Shown piece after piece: positions 24,556-37,284 of a DNA stretch of 64,000 bases. The stretch comes from Drosophila persimilis (lineage: Eukaryota > Arthropoda > Insecta > Diptera > Drosophilidae): positions 1 to 64,000 of the forward strand of contig NW_020825373.1 of assembly GCF_003286085.1 (NCBI RefSeq), in the 5' to 3' direction. The notes beneath the pieces were generated by a model. It worked only from the letters and a program-made list of their open reading frames with translations, ran no database searches and was not told the origin of the DNA. Numbering within the stretch: the stretch's first letter is position 1; each line of letters opens with the position of its first letter. The translations under genes were made by a program, and so were the position numbers.

Positions 24556-25150
24556 GCCGGCAGAGAGGAACGCAGAGCCAGAAGCAGAGACAGCGACAGA
24601 GGCAAAGCCATAGACAGAGGCAGAGCCAGAAGCAAAGGCAGAGCGGGACGCAGAGCTTGAGCTAAAGCCAGATAGAGACGCTAAGCGACAGAAGCAGAGC
24701 AAGATCCAGCGACAGCGGCAGAGCCAGAAGCAGAGACAGCGACAGCGGCAGAGCCAGAAGCAAAGGCAGAGCGGGACGCAGAGCTTGAGCTAAAGCCAGA
24801 TAGAGACGCTAAGCGACAGAAGCAGAGCAAGATCCAGCGACAGCGGCAGAGCCAGAAGCAGAGCCAAATCAGAGCATAGACAGAAGACAGAGACAGAGGC
24901 AGAGCCAGAGCCATACACAGAAGCAGAGCAAGATCCAGCGACAGCGGCAGCGGCAGAGCCAGAAGCAGAGCTAAAGCTAGAGCCAGAGAGAGACGCCGAG
25001 CCATAGACAGAGGCAGAGCCCGAAGCAGAGGCAAAGAGGAACGCAGAGCTTGAGCTAGATCCAAACAGAGAAGCCGAGCCAAAGACAGCGGCAGAAGCAG
25101 GGCCAGAGCCAGCGACAGCGACAGCGACAGAGGCAGAGGCAGAGCAAGCT
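24555..25150 (+). repeat. AGCAGAGC/AGCGACAGCG minisatellite with recent 128-bp duplication
   Basis: About 600 bp of degenerate 6-bp units (CAGAGC, CAGAAG, CAGCGA). The segment from 24621 recurs essentially unchanged from 24749 (offset 128), including the unusual block TTGAGCTAAAGCCAGATAG, so the duplication is recent. Confidence 0.9.
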
Positions 25151-26475
25151 CAAAAGCATGGCAGGCGAGCCGTGTGGGTAAGCCGCCATTTGGCTGGCGT
25201 GCGGTCGGGGTCATGGAACTCGGGCGCAAATATGCAACAGCTGGAGCGGGAAGCTGGGGATTTGTCTGTCAATTAAACGACGCCCTGCTTACGCAAAGGC
25301 AAGAGGAAAATAACAGAGAAACAGCTGCAGCAGCAGCAGCAGCAGCTTTGGGCGCTTCCGCTGGCGTCTCACTGCACTACAAATTCAGCTATCGCTTGCG
25401 ATAGTTTGTGATTTCGATATATTCGACACGACTTTGGTTTGACCTCAGAATGTTGGCATACAAGTGATAAGTGACTTGAGCACAGGTCAAATGGGTCAAA
25501 TAGGTCATTACGTGGAAAGATTTTAAACGGAATCGATAGCGTTCGGTGGTGGCTCTCTTTATTTTTACGTTTTTAAGAGAGTTCTTCCCTCTCGATGCGA
25601 TTGATTGATGCCCAAAAGATAGAGAGAGACGAAAGACAAGACTAGCATTACTTATAGAATTTATAGGTACTATATTTATTCAGGCTCTGGTCTGGTCTCT
25701 GGTTTTCGCTTACCCAAAAACTTAAAAAAAAAAAAAAATATCAATAATTTTTGGACTGAAATTTGTCTCGGAAATAATTTGTTATCTAACGGTTATACAT
25801 ATATCGACTAATAATAATGAATATAAAAGTATTCGATTTTGAAGGCAACACATGAGTACCCTTAACGATATCACGATCTCGATACTCTAGTGCGATAAGT
25901 TTTATGCGATATATCTGATGGGATATTCAACAAGAAGCAACCGACGTAAAACAAAGACATTAATAAAACAAAAACAAAATTTAAAATTTATATAGATATA
26001 TATCGGAGGAGAATGATGTAAAGAAACAATTTCTAGCCTGCAGAAATAATAACAACGAGAGAACAGAACAGAAACCATGTAGTAGAGTGTTCTGTTGTGG
26101 CTTCGATCAGCTGAGAGGGAGGCTGGAGAGCGAGAGAGACGGAGGCTGGAGAGCGAGAGAGACGGAGGCTGGAGAGCGAGTGCTTGAGCGAGAGGGAGGC
26201 TTGAGAGCGAGAGTCGTTTCGAACGAGTCTGGCGCGAGCGAGAGATCAAACGGGAATGGCGAAAGGACAGCACTGGGATGTGGCAGTGCTGTGGCGGTCG
26301 GAGAGGGAACACAATTGAAGAGAGGGAGAGAGAGAGATCGTGGCTTAGGCAAAAAATGCAGTGGAATAAAATTCATATTTAAATTAAATATTTTTATACT
26401 TTTTTATGCGATATACATATTTCCTACAAATTCCTTATTTAAAATTCTTTATTCTTTATTAAAATTCTATATATT
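25150..26475. other. Non-coding
   Basis: Includes an AATCGATAG site near 25531, a poly-A run at 25723-25738 and a GA-rich stretch to 26340. No gene seen. Confidence 0.55.
26118..26180 (+). repeat. Three 23-bp GGAGGCTGGAGAGCGAGAG units
   Basis: Near-identical tandem copies start at about 26118, 26141 and 26164, in a GA-rich stretch that continues to about 26340. Confidence 0.8.
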
Positions 26476-27065
26476 CTATATATAATCTTTTATATTATTT
26501 TTTATTTTAGTTTAATTTTTATATTAATTTAACTTTTATTTTCATTTAATTTGCTTTTAAGTTAATTTTTATTTTAATTTAACTTTTATTTTCATTTAAT
26601 TTGTTTTTAAGTTAATTTTTATTTTAATGTAACGTTTTTTTTCATTGAATTTGTATTTTAATTTAATTTTTTATTCTATACATAATCTTTTGTTTTAATT
26701 TAATTTTTGTAATAATTTAATTTTTATTTTTATTAAATTTATTTTAATTTAATTTTTGTAATAATTTAATTTTTAATTTTATTAAATTTATTTTAATTTA
26801 ATTTTTGTAATAATTTAATTTTTATTTTTATTAAATTTAATTTTTGTAATAATTTAATTTTTATTTTTATTAAATTTATTTTAATTTAATTTTTGTAATA
26901 ATTTAATTTTTATTTTAATTTAACTTTTATTTTCATTTAATTTTTATTTATATTTTGTTTTAATTTATTTTGTATTTCAATTTAATTTTTATTTGAATTT
27001 AATTTTTTTTTTGTTAAGTTAATTTTTATTTGAATTTAATTTCAATTGATTTATTTGAATTTGTA
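26475..27065 (+). repeat. AT-rich array, TTTAATTTTTATTTTAATTTAA units
   Basis: About 590 bp of degenerate 20-40 bp units built on AATTTTTATTTTAATT and TTTTTGTAATAATTT. It contains no gene-like sequence. Confidence 0.88.
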
Positions 27066-29017
27066 TTTAATTAACAACAACGGAGCCATATGCCCTGTTC
27101 CTGTTTACAGTGTCATTTTTCTCCGAGTGTTGGGGGCCCTGCCCCCCCCCCCCTCTCTCTCTCTCTCCGAGGGGTATCTCGAGAATAATGAAGCGGCATT
27201 CAGCAGCAGCTTGGGGTTGGTTGGGCCCCTGCAACCTGGCCCCGGCCCCGGACCGAGAACGAGGCGGAGAACGAGACGGAGACCGAGACGAGACCCTAGA
27301 CCTGACACCACTTGAACGCAATCAACGCAGAACAATCATCTGTGTCTGTGCCGCTTCTGTGTGGGTGTCTGCGTGTATCTGTGTGTGTGTGTGTGTGTGT
27401 GTATCTGTGTGTGGGCGTCTGTGTTTGTAGCAAAAATTAAACGCAGGCCATAATAATGCGATTCTCTTGCATCCAGCCGGGGCCCAGTCCCAGGCCTCGC
27501 CGCCCTCCTAGGCACTCCTCCTCCTTCCCCCCCCGACCCCGACCCCTGACAACCGCAGAGGCGCAAACACGTCGCCAACGCAGTCCCCAGGAGCCACAAG
27601 CCAGAAGGGTCTCGATGCCCCGCCGTGCGTCTGCCTCGCATTTTTTAATGGCCTGCGCCCGCAGTCGTTGGTGAAGGGGGAGGGGGGAGGGGGGTAGGAG
27701 GCCACAAGATACAAAATTAAAGACACATATGAGCCATTTTTAATGCCAATTTAAGCCACATTGGGGGGTAGGAGGCGGGGTGTATCTTCGAGATACAGAT
27801 AGGTTGCAGGTCCCAAGGTCCTGCCGCCCGGCCTTAACCCCCGATGCTTGAGCCTTCTTTATGACATTTGCAATGAGCTTTTCATTTAAATGATGCTCAC
27901 CGACGTTTGACCCTTTCTCGTGCCACATGCCCCATGCCCCATGCCCCATGTGTGTGGCCGCCAAGGGGAGTCTATGAATCGGTGGCTAGTATTTTTTTCA
28001 CGCCCTCCAAATTAAGACAATAAAAGGCTGAAAGTGTTGGCCCTGGCCCGGAGATGGGGCAAGATGCGATTGAAGGGGCAGAGAAAGGAAGGAGGGGGGG
28101 GATGGGAATTCTTAATTTGCCTGAAGCCCACTCTGGAAGCCATTTAATTTGATTGTTATTTCTGCCTGCGCCAATTGGCCGGACTGCCAGGGCGTGGAAT
28201 CTGAACGTAGGCCGGAATCGGAGCCGGAGCCGGAGCCGGAGTCCAGAAGCAACAAAAACCAAACAAAAGAAACGACTCTCATCGTTGGGGCTGCATACAA
28301 ATTTCGCATTAGACCCCTGCCAACCCCTCGCCCCCACCGCCCCCTCTCTCAAGTAATGGGAAACATATTGGGGGAGGTGCGGAAACAGCCCCCCCCCCAC
28401 CCTGTTACCCTCGTACGATTTCATTCATTTCCAATCGCCGGACCGTGCCAGAGGGGTTGGCTTTACGGGCAGAAACCACCCCCTCTTGGCAGGCATTGCA
28501 ACCACCCCCGAGCAACCGCCACACCACAGTCGCGACCATTCGAGACATCTTGGCGACGCGTTTTTTTTTTTGTTTTTTTTTTTTTTTCATTTTCGTGGCA
28601 CCGCACAGTGGGTCGGATTGGAAGCCACATTTCGATGTTGAAGGCAAGGCCAAAACCCTCCCAAAACCAGGAAAAACATTTCAATACAATTCAACCATTT
28701 CCGGCTATTGTGCAGTACTTTGGCTGCAGCTGCCCCGTGCAGCACCCCCACCACTTCCCAAAGAGAGAGGGAGAGAGGGAGAGGGAGAGAGTGAAAGCGG
28801 GAAAAACATCTAGGCGCCAAAAACGGGCAAACTTTTTTTGGTAGCCGGCGGCAGAGCTTAACCCCACACACCTACCCCCCACCCCCACCCCCACACGTGT
28901 AACAGCTCCATCAGCAGATACATATGTATCTCTGTCTCTGTCTCTGTCTCGCTCGCTCTATGTATTTTTTCGCACATTTGTCTTAGATTTCCAAGTCAAT
29001 TACATTTGATGTGTGCT

Positions 29018-29062
<45 letters not shown>

Positions 29063-29212
29063 TATCTCTCTGCCGCCTCCTCTTCCCAAACACTTTAATA
29101 AATTTTGTAATTTTTCTTCGCGAAGACGCGTGTGCCTGCCATCAAAAGGCAACACACCAACACATCGCAGCCCAAAAACCCTCCCACCATTACACATGTA
29201 CACATATATGTA

Positions 29213-29248
<36 letters not shown>

Positions 29249-29925
29249 ATGGGCCCTCGGGCCGTAAGACGCTTTAGCTTCGGTCGAGCGTCGCTCGTTG
29301 CTTGTTGCTCTTCGGTTTATCATCCTCCCCCCTCCCCCTCCCCCTCCCCCTCCACCGTCGGCAGAGCAAAAGTTTCGCTGCTCATTTGAAAAGTATTTTC
29401 GTAGGCACTTGCCACGACGACGGCTCCGATGGCTCCGATGGCTTGGCAGCCGTTCGTTTGGCAGCTACGGCACGTAATTCAAATTTAAAAATGTTTACAT
29501 GCCTCACTGATGTATCTAATCCAAGTTTCGGCACGGACCCTGCCCCAACCCATACCCTCGCCAGCGTCCTCCTTGCCGGTTTATTACCTGAAAATACAAT
29601 CGAAAGAAGTGCCTGCAGGGAAATTAATTGGCAAAAGACAGCGACAACGGCAACGAGAGCTAATGAAAGCCGGCAAAAAGTCAAAAATAGCAAATGGAAA
29701 TAGCTGCCTGTGTATCTCGTTTCAATTAGAATTCGGATCTGTTTCCATTTCATTCCCTTAAAGGCCGGCGACATGATGAAACGCGTTTCCTTTTTGGCGC
29801 AGTGCAACAGCAGACTTTGTTCTTCTCTCTCTCTCTCTTGTCAAAGCGCTCTGAGTTGTGGGGGGCGTAAAGTAGTAGTAAAGTGACGTTCCGCAGCGCT
29901 GCTGCGCTCTCTTTCTGTTAAAGAT
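27065..29925. other. Non-coding with CT, GT and poly-T tracts
   Basis: CT tract at 27152-27168, GT tracts, GGAGCC hexamers (28217-28240) and T-rich runs (28560-28588). The 231-codon plus frame at 28149-28844 crosses these and lacks domains. Confidence 0.55.
29021..29061 (+). repeat. (GT)n microsatellite, one of about a dozen
   Basis: Long GT/CA tracts lie at 9932-9957, 13561-13596, 21617-21648, 22097-22124, 27376-27402, 29021-29061, 29217-29246, 31462-31490, 33567-33606, 39355-39372, 44384-44430 and 53905-53965. Confidence 0.9.
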
Positions 29926-30318
29926 CGGTCCCTCTGTTAAAATGCACTCACTCTGTTCAAGAACACACTCTGTTAAGGGGCGGTCTTTCTGTTAAAGGTA
30001 TGGTCCCTCTGTTAAATAACGCTCTCTGTTAAAGTGCGTTCACTATGTTCAAGAACGCACTCTGTTAAAGAGCGCTAACTCTGTAAAAGTACGCACTCTG
30101 TTCAAGAACGCACTCTGTTAAGATACGGTCTCTCTGTTAAAAGACACTCTCTCTGTTAAAAGACACTCCCTCTGTTAAAATGCACTCCCTCTGTTCAAGA
30201 ACGCACTCTGTTAAGGTACGCTCATTCTGTTAAAGTGCGTTATCTCTGTTAAAGAGCGCTATCCCTCTGTTCAAGGGGGCTGTCTCTGTTAAAGGCCGCT
30301 CTCTCTGTTAAAGCGGGC
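29925..30318 (+). repeat. Tandem array of CTCTGTTAAAG / GTTCAAGAACGCACT units
   Basis: About 20 degenerate units of 16-26 bp, each with CTCTGTTAAA or CTGTTCAAGAAC followed by a CGCTCT/CACTCT box. The flanks are CT-rich. Confidence 0.9.
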
Positions 30319-31460
30319 TCTGCAGCCGCCGCTTCGGCTCTTGCTTTGATCTGCCGGCGTCGCCCAATGCTTTTGCTCTGCTACTCTCTCTCTCTCTTTG
30401 CATTCACTTCTCGTACCTGCCGAGCATTTATCTCGCCGGGCATAAGAGCGAGCAAACGGTAAAAAGCAGTGCACGACAGAGCTTTGTCTAGAGTTTTCGT
30501 GAATTGATTGATATTTTATTATGTGGTCGCTCTGTCTCTTTCCCATCCACACGCATTGTAGCAGAAGAACGCGCTCTCCTCCTCTTGTCCCGTTTTGATC
30601 CTCTCTGAGCGGGGCGTCTTTCTCTCTCTCCCTCACACCTACACGGCAATGGGACAGACGGAGCAGCGGAACAGGCAGAGGACAATAACAAACGGCAGAT
30701 AACACTGCAAGAAATCTCGTAGTGGTTTCTTGGACCAAAATACACTGAGAATATGGGATACAAATCCCATAAAATAGCCCTTATAAACAAAAAAAAAAAA
30801 ATTGTTTCCTTAAACGGATACAATTATTTTCCCCTTAAAAATCGCAATGGAAAAGCTCTTGGAAACTGTTATTGCAAGAGTGCATCCTTGTCATCCTTCC
30901 CCTTTGATGATCATTCTACACTCTCGACTCGCAGCAGCACCGCGATTGGCCCAATCAGTCCCCTTCGGCACCGCCCAGCCCTCAATTGGCGGGCGAACTT
31001 CTTACCAAGAGCCTGACACCTGAAAGTGGCTGCAAAAAGCCCCAATCCCCCCCCCCACCAAGCCAAGCCAAGAGCAACCGAGTGGCTTAATAACCAACTA
31101 CAAGCCAGAGCCACCACCAACAAACACCCGCGCTAAATAATTTTAACACGAATTTGTGCTGGAAACTCCGTCAATAATTTGCCACCCAGCCGCCCAGCCA
31201 CCCAGCCGCCCAGCCACCCAGGGCCTCGCTAATTGCTCTGAATGCATCGCCAAGTCGCCAAGTCGCGAAAGTATCTCGTGGATACAGGCGACTGGGACGG
31301 GGATTGGGGCCTAAGTAGCTAACTGGCTGGCTGGCTGAAAGTAAATTTTGCCAGTTGGCATGGAAATGGGAATGGAAAATGAAAACGAAAACAAAAACCA
31401 ACTTAGACGCCGCCACCCCGCAGATGTTTCGCATAAAAATGTATACATACATGCATGTGC

Positions 31461-31491
<31 letters not shown>

Positions 31492-32580
31492 AGTGGAAAC
31501 TGCGGCAGGGGATGCATGTTCATGGGTCAGCTGTTCCACAGCCCGGCCACATGGCGCGTCCCGTGCCGCGTGCCTTCTGGGTCAAATAAAACCAAGAGCA
31601 AGACCAAGACCAAACATGCACGAGGAGTGTATGACGCTCGAGGCGCAGCGGCATAGAAATGTGGAATGAAAACCGAAGCCAAGGCAAACAGCCCCCGGCT
31701 GCCACACGCTTGGCTGACTCTCCACTCGCGTCGCGTCGCGTCGCGTCGAAGTTTGCCTGCCAGGGGTGGTTGCGTTGGGACCAGGTAGCAGCAAAGGTCA
31801 TCCCTCGCATCCCTCGCCAGCGCCCAGAGGTCAGGTAGGTCCGAGATGCCTGTCCGTGCCAGGCATCGCCCCACATCCCACAAGTTCCTCCACATCCAAG
31901 TCCAAGTCCGTTCTGATGCGTGTCCATTCCACGCATTTTTGTTCATCCTTGCAGCCATCCCCAAATGTGTACAAAAATTTCAAAAAAAAAAAAATATGTG
32001 CATTTCCATGCTGGCTTTGCGTTACAAAATGTTGAAAAAAAAAAAATAATGAAAAATTGAAATTTCAAAAGAAAATTAATCCAGTGGCATAGGAATTGGT
32101 TTCGTTACTAACAACGGGAGGGGTTTTTGGTAACGTTTTGGAGACTCTGGAGACCCCCAAGCTGTACAATATTTTTGTGTTCATCTTTAAGAAAATATTT
32201 GGTGCTCATTTTCCAAATTATGGCATAGAAAAATACTTTACTTTTTTTGGTATTTCATCCACGGAGGCCACTGGCTTTACGTTGCCAAATTCAGTGCAAA
32301 TAAATATTTTATTTATATATATTTTTTTATATATATATTTTTTAATGAATCTCCTATAAGAAATAGTCAGTCCTGGCTCGGAGTTTTTTGGAACAACACA
32401 CAAAAATCCGGTTTAAAATAAGGTCTCTCGTCTTTTTTATATTCCCAACCCCGTAAAATAGGAACCGTAAAAACGTAACCATATTATAAATATTTTCTGG
32501 ATTTTTTTTAAGATATTTTGCAGAACTTTTATTAAGAATTATCTTTTTTAAATGCGAAATAAATACCGACAAATTTAAAT
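30318..32580. other. Non-coding
   Basis: CCAGCCGCCCAGCCACC repeats (31182-31222), GTCGC repeats (31727-31750), then AT-rich DNA from 32.0 kb. No gene seen. Confidence 0.55.
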
Positions 32581-33060
32581 TCTGCTTCTTTTTTTATTTC
32601 TTCTTTATTTTAGTAGAGGTACAAAAATTACTATAAAAATACAACAAAAATTGAAATTTTGCTTCTTTTTTTATTTCTTCTTTATTTTAGTAGAGATTAA
32701 AAAATTAATATTAAAATACCACAAAAAATACCAACAAATTGAAATTTTGTTTTTTTATTTCTTTCTTTATTTTAGTAGAGGTAAAAAATACTATAAAAAT
32801 ACCAAAAATATTAAATATTGCTTCTTTTTTTATTTCTTCTTTATTTTAGTAGAGGTACAAAAATATCTATAAAAATACCAAAAAATACCAGAAAATTGAA
32901 AATGGTCCTTTTTATTTTAGTAGAGGTACAAAACGTAGTATAAAAATACCAAAAAATACCACAAAATTGAAATTTTGCTTCTTTTTAATCTCTTCTTTAT
33001 TTTAGTAGAGGTAAAAGAAATACTTTAAAAATACCAAGAAATACCGAAAAATCTAAATGT
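32581..33060 (+). repeat. Six tandem units of 70-88 bp with polypyrimidine-TTTTAG cores
   Basis: Each unit contains a T/C-rich run such as CTTCTTTTTTTATTTCTTC, then TTTATTTTAGTAGAGG, then an A-rich part with TACTATAAAAATACC. Copies start near 32581, 32657, 32745, 32816, 32902 and 32974. Confidence 0.9.
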
Positions 33061-33564
33061 TACTTATTTTCTTTTTAAAGGGTTTCAGAACAAAGTAACA
33101 TAGAAATTGGACCTCAAATGGTTGAACTTTTAAGAGCCGGTTGGCCATACGAGTGGCCGGGCACTGAATGTGCAACACAGATTGATTGATATTCCTTTAT
33201 TCGCGAATATTGTTGAAAAACGAATGTTTTCCCATAGAAAATACTCAATATGAATGGCAGTTTCACAGCGTTCACAGCGTTTCCGAAACCCAAAACTGCA
33301 CTACTAAATGGAAAAAAATTTAACCATCGAATCCCATACACAGATACATATGTATCTGCTTGGATTAAATGTATCTCAATTAGAGAACGGGTAAATGCGA
33401 AAGTTGTTGGGAATGCCGGTGCACTCAAGGCCTCCACATCGCACTCCACTCGACTTTCGTATAATTTACAAGAAATTCTCGGCCCAGATATGTTATGGCA
33501 TTCCAAGTTGCATAATTAACCGAGCTAATGCCCCATTCCTCCCTCCTTCTAACACCTACATACC

Positions 33565-33609
<45 letters not shown>

Positions 33610-34045
33610 GCAGGCGTTAGCCACACCCCCACCCAATGTTTTGACTCCTGCGGGTGGCATGCCTCCCCTCGCCGGAGACCTTCTTTGGCTGTCAATTTGG
33701 AATTTTGATTTATTTCATAAGAATTCGCCTCCCCCCCTCCCGTGGGGCCATCGTCCTTTCTATCACCGAAGCACTCGCAAGGCGGTTGGTTTTTTTTTGT
33801 GTCCAAAATCATGTATGGTTTCATACACTGCGTTTCATCGGTATTAGCACAGGCCACAAAGGGATTTGGGAGGTTTCCTTCCTTCCTGTCGATTGGCGGG
33901 CCATTGGGAAGAAGCCATCCTTCTTCCACATCTCCCATCACCCAAGTCCCATTTCCCATGAGGACTGCTATGAAGACAATCCAACTGATGTTCTTGTCTC
34001 CGAAGATCGTACGAAAAAACTCATTTTCCTTCCCAATGTCATTTC
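33060..34045. other. Non-coding
   Basis: Unique DNA around a CA tract. Open frames here extend into the GTTCAGAG array and lack domains. Confidence 0.5.
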
Positions 34046-34485
34046 AGAGCCGTTCAGAGCCATTCAGAGTCGTTCACAGCGGTTCAGAGGCGTTCAGAGC
34101 CATTCACAGCCGTTCAGAGCCATTCACAGCGGTTCAGAGCCATTCAGAGCCCATTAGATCCGTTAACAGCCGTTCAAAGCCATTTAAAGCCGCTCAGAGC
34201 GATTCAGAGCCATTCACAGCGGTTCAGAGGCGTTCAAAGCCATTCACAGCGGTTCAGAACCATTTAGAGTCGTTTAAAGCCATTCAGGACGCGTTCACAG
34301 CGGTTCAGAGCCGTTCAGAGCCATTCACAGCGGTTCAGAGCCATTCAGAGCCCTTTAGATCCGTTCACAGCGGTTCAGAGTCATTCAAAGCCGCTCAGAG
34401 CGATTCAAAGCCGTTCAAAGCCGTTCAGAGCCATTCACAGCGGTTCAGAGGCGTTCAGAATCGTTTAGACCCGTTCAAAGCCGTT
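34045..34485 (+). repeat. Tandem array of GTTCAGAGC(C)/ATTCACAGCG units
   Basis: About 440 bp of degenerate 12-bp units (CGTTCAGAGCCATTCACAG and variants). Open frames across it reflect the 12-bp period, which avoids stops, and are not taken as genes. Confidence 0.9.
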
Positions 34486-36018
34486 CGGAGATTACATATT
34501 CTACAGATATATATGAACACCGCCTTCTCTTTAGCTTATTTTACTCCCCGTAATGTAATAATAAACCGCTTGAGCTGCAACTAACGCATTTCGTTGCAAA
34601 AACTGCTCAAATACAAAAAATAAAAAAACCGAAATTGAAACAGGATTCGAAAGGACAGCCACAAATGCAATAGGTTCAGGCAATACGGGGATGGTTGGTG
34701 ATGACGCTCACTGTACGGCCGGGGCTGGAAAGGGGATGTGGTGGAAAGTGGTGGCAATTTAATTTCTCTTAAATCTTTCTTTCAATTAAAACTTTTAATT
34801 GATTTACTCATACACATGAGCCATTTGACGCCAGCCACGAGGAGCCGCCGTCAAATATTATGGATCCGTTGTGGCAGCATCCCCATCCCCATCCCCATCC
34901 GCATTCGCATTCGCATCCGCATCCGAGTACAACATAAGCCTGCGGGCCCAACGAGTCGGTTGCAGGTAATTTCTGGGGCAGCATTTGATTTGAGTAAATC
35001 AAATTAATTTACCGACTGGCTTCGCGCATACGGTTTCAATTTCGAGTCCAGTCCGGCGCTCAACGAGCCGGACAATCGCCCCATGGACACACACGAGCTA
35101 ATCCCCGGAGGAGGAGGCTTGGAGTGGAGTGGAGTGGAGTGGAGTGGGGGGCGTCTCCAGACGTCCAGTCAATCTCCAGTGAAGCAATTGAGACGCCTCG
35201 GAGAGCCGCGGCCCGTTCTTCGCACATCATTAATCTTGCGGCGGGGCCGCCGCTCATTAATTATGCTCTGGCCCCCGCCAAGGGGATAAGCCAATTCACA
35301 AGCTCCTCTCGTGATTAGAAGGCAGCCCCCAAGGACATCCGAGGCGCAGTCCATCCAGACGGCTCTTGATTTGCATGTGAAGACAGGGAGGGTCCCTGTG
35401 AACGCGTGACACGACACGCAGGGCCCAAAACCATATGCATGGCGTGTGCACGATCCGTCTCGTGTCACACAGCCATCGCAGGGGACTCGGACGGGCAGCT
35501 AAGCGCCATGATAAATTGGCTGCGTGCTCCGAACCCCCCCCCCCCTCACAGAGGGAGCGGAGAGGGGACACACACACACACTGAAACATCTGCTTCGGCT
35601 GTGTGTATGATAAATTAACAGATTAGCGATCAGCAGTAACGGTATAAAACAAACGAATGGAGAAACGAGAAAGCAAAAATTAGCTCAACGCACACACTGG
35701 GCCCCGGGAGGGGGTGGGGGGGCTGCGAGGGGGTCTGGGAGGGGGTGGGGAGAGACGGGTAACATAAATGAATAATGTGCACTAAGCGTAAAGCCCACAT
35801 GGGAATTGAAATTAAAAGGACAATAGATAAAACACACGCACAGCACACGAGGACCACCCACCACCCCCCTGGCACCCCCCCTGGCACCCGCCTTCTCCCA
35901 ACGCTTTCGCATATCCTGCGGCATTATGAATGGACCACATGTATTTGCATATGTGTGCGTGTGTGCTTTTTGCATGGGTGTGCAGTTCACGTCTTGAGTA
36001 AATAAAACGAACGGCAGC
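34485..36018. other. Non-coding with hexamer and pentamer runs
   Basis: CATCCC/CATTCG repeats (34878-34925) and GGAGT repeats (35119-35147). No gene seen. Confidence 0.55.
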
Positions 36019-36320
36019 CATGTGGGACGCGGCAAGGGCCGCGGCTCTACTTTTATGGCCGGTAGTGTTTTACCGCCATTTGGTAGGTGCTTATACATTC
36101 GATTCTATATGTTTGCACTTTTTCTTCCCCCACCAACGCCACAGGACGCACACTACACGAGGAAGAGTGCAAGAGAGAGAGAGACATGGCCTTGTGGCCA
36201 TAATATATATCCAAACTGATCCAGTTTCAGCAATCTGCTAGATGTGGTCACGCTATACACCCAATTTGGTGGCTCTAGCTCTGCCGAGTCTCTGAGACGA
36301 AGGCCTCACCGAAGTCAGAA
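36018..36320 (+). mobile_element. ISY-like Helitron fragment
   Basis: It has the left-end signature GCGGCAAGGGCCGCGGCTCT, then GGACGCACACTACACGAGG, a GA tract at 36172-36184, CTTGTGGCCATAATATATATC and CAGCAATCTGCTAGATGTGG. Right of it the similarity is lost. Confidence 0.72.
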
Positions 36321-36329
36321 AAGACAGAC

Positions 36330-36720
36330 GAATCGAGTGACCAAGCTCCAAGCCTGAACTTAAGGACTACAGGACACCCTCTTCCACATCGGAATCGAAA
36401 CTCCATGCAGTTCCATCACCCATTCGATGGCATTTCTTCGCGAACGCCGCATCTGCTGGCACACCCAGATGTACAACATATACATTTATGGTCCACGAGT
36501 ACGTGGCAGGCCACTGTCGGCCCTGTGAGAAAGGGGACAACGCCCGAAAGTAGCTACCAAATCTGACCGGCTAGTGGCCCTTTTTGACCACAGGAAATGC
36601 CTGAATGTGCCGGCGTGTGGTATCCCCATCGAAAGGCTAGTTCCGTGTGGTCTCCACATGCTTTGAGTGGGTCTGCCAAGCACAGAGCAAGATATTCACA
36701 CATTTTCGAGTGATTTCAAA
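36330..36720 (+). pseudogene. Decayed coding-like stretch, unidentified
   Basis: One plus-strand frame reads WHTQMYNIYIYGPRVRGRPL, stop, ERGQRPKVATKSDRLVALFD, HRKCLNVPACGIPIERLVPC, GLHML, stop. It is more protein-like than its surroundings but interrupted, and I recognise no family. It may be a transposon remnant joined to the Helitron fragment just left of it. Confidence 0.25.
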
Positions 36721-37284
36721 CTTTATCTCTATCCACAACCATATCTGTCTCTGCATTTGCATCTGCATCTGGATCTGTATATGTATCTGTTATCAGGTCT
36801 GTGGGAGCGATAAACACGTTATTTAGCTTGCAAAATGCCGCCGGCTAGAGTCGAAACTGAATCCAAAAGGGGTTCCATCCACAGACAGGCCACAGACCCG
36901 TGGCCCCAACGCCAGGGGATAACTTTGCCAAATAGCAATCGAAAAACGTCGACACTCGAGAGGCAAGAGGGGCGCGGGTGTGGGGCGATGGAAATAGAGT
37001 CGTCGCATTTTCCACCTTGAGGCGCGGAGGATGACGGTGCGGTGCGGGGCGGGGCGGTTCGGGGCGGGGCGGGGCGGTCTCTCTCTCATAAATGGCAACT
37101 ATTGACAAGGTTCCAACAATCAATGCTGATGATAACGACGACGACGACGACGACGAAGACGATGTCGCTGTGGGAGGAGAGGCGTCACCTTGGGGGAAGG
37201 ATGGTGATGCACTGCATCGGGGCACAGTGGGCACAGAACAGCTCAGAACAGGCCAGAGAACGGGATACGCCTCTCAAGGCACAC

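Noticed and set aside
28149..28844. 231-codon plus-strand frame
   Set aside because: No domain; crosses GGAGCC hexamers and T-rich runs; several overlapping frames of similar length.
33742..34584. 280-codon plus-strand open frame
   Set aside because: Most of it lies in the 12-bp GTTCAGAG array, whose period avoids stops; no domain outside the array.
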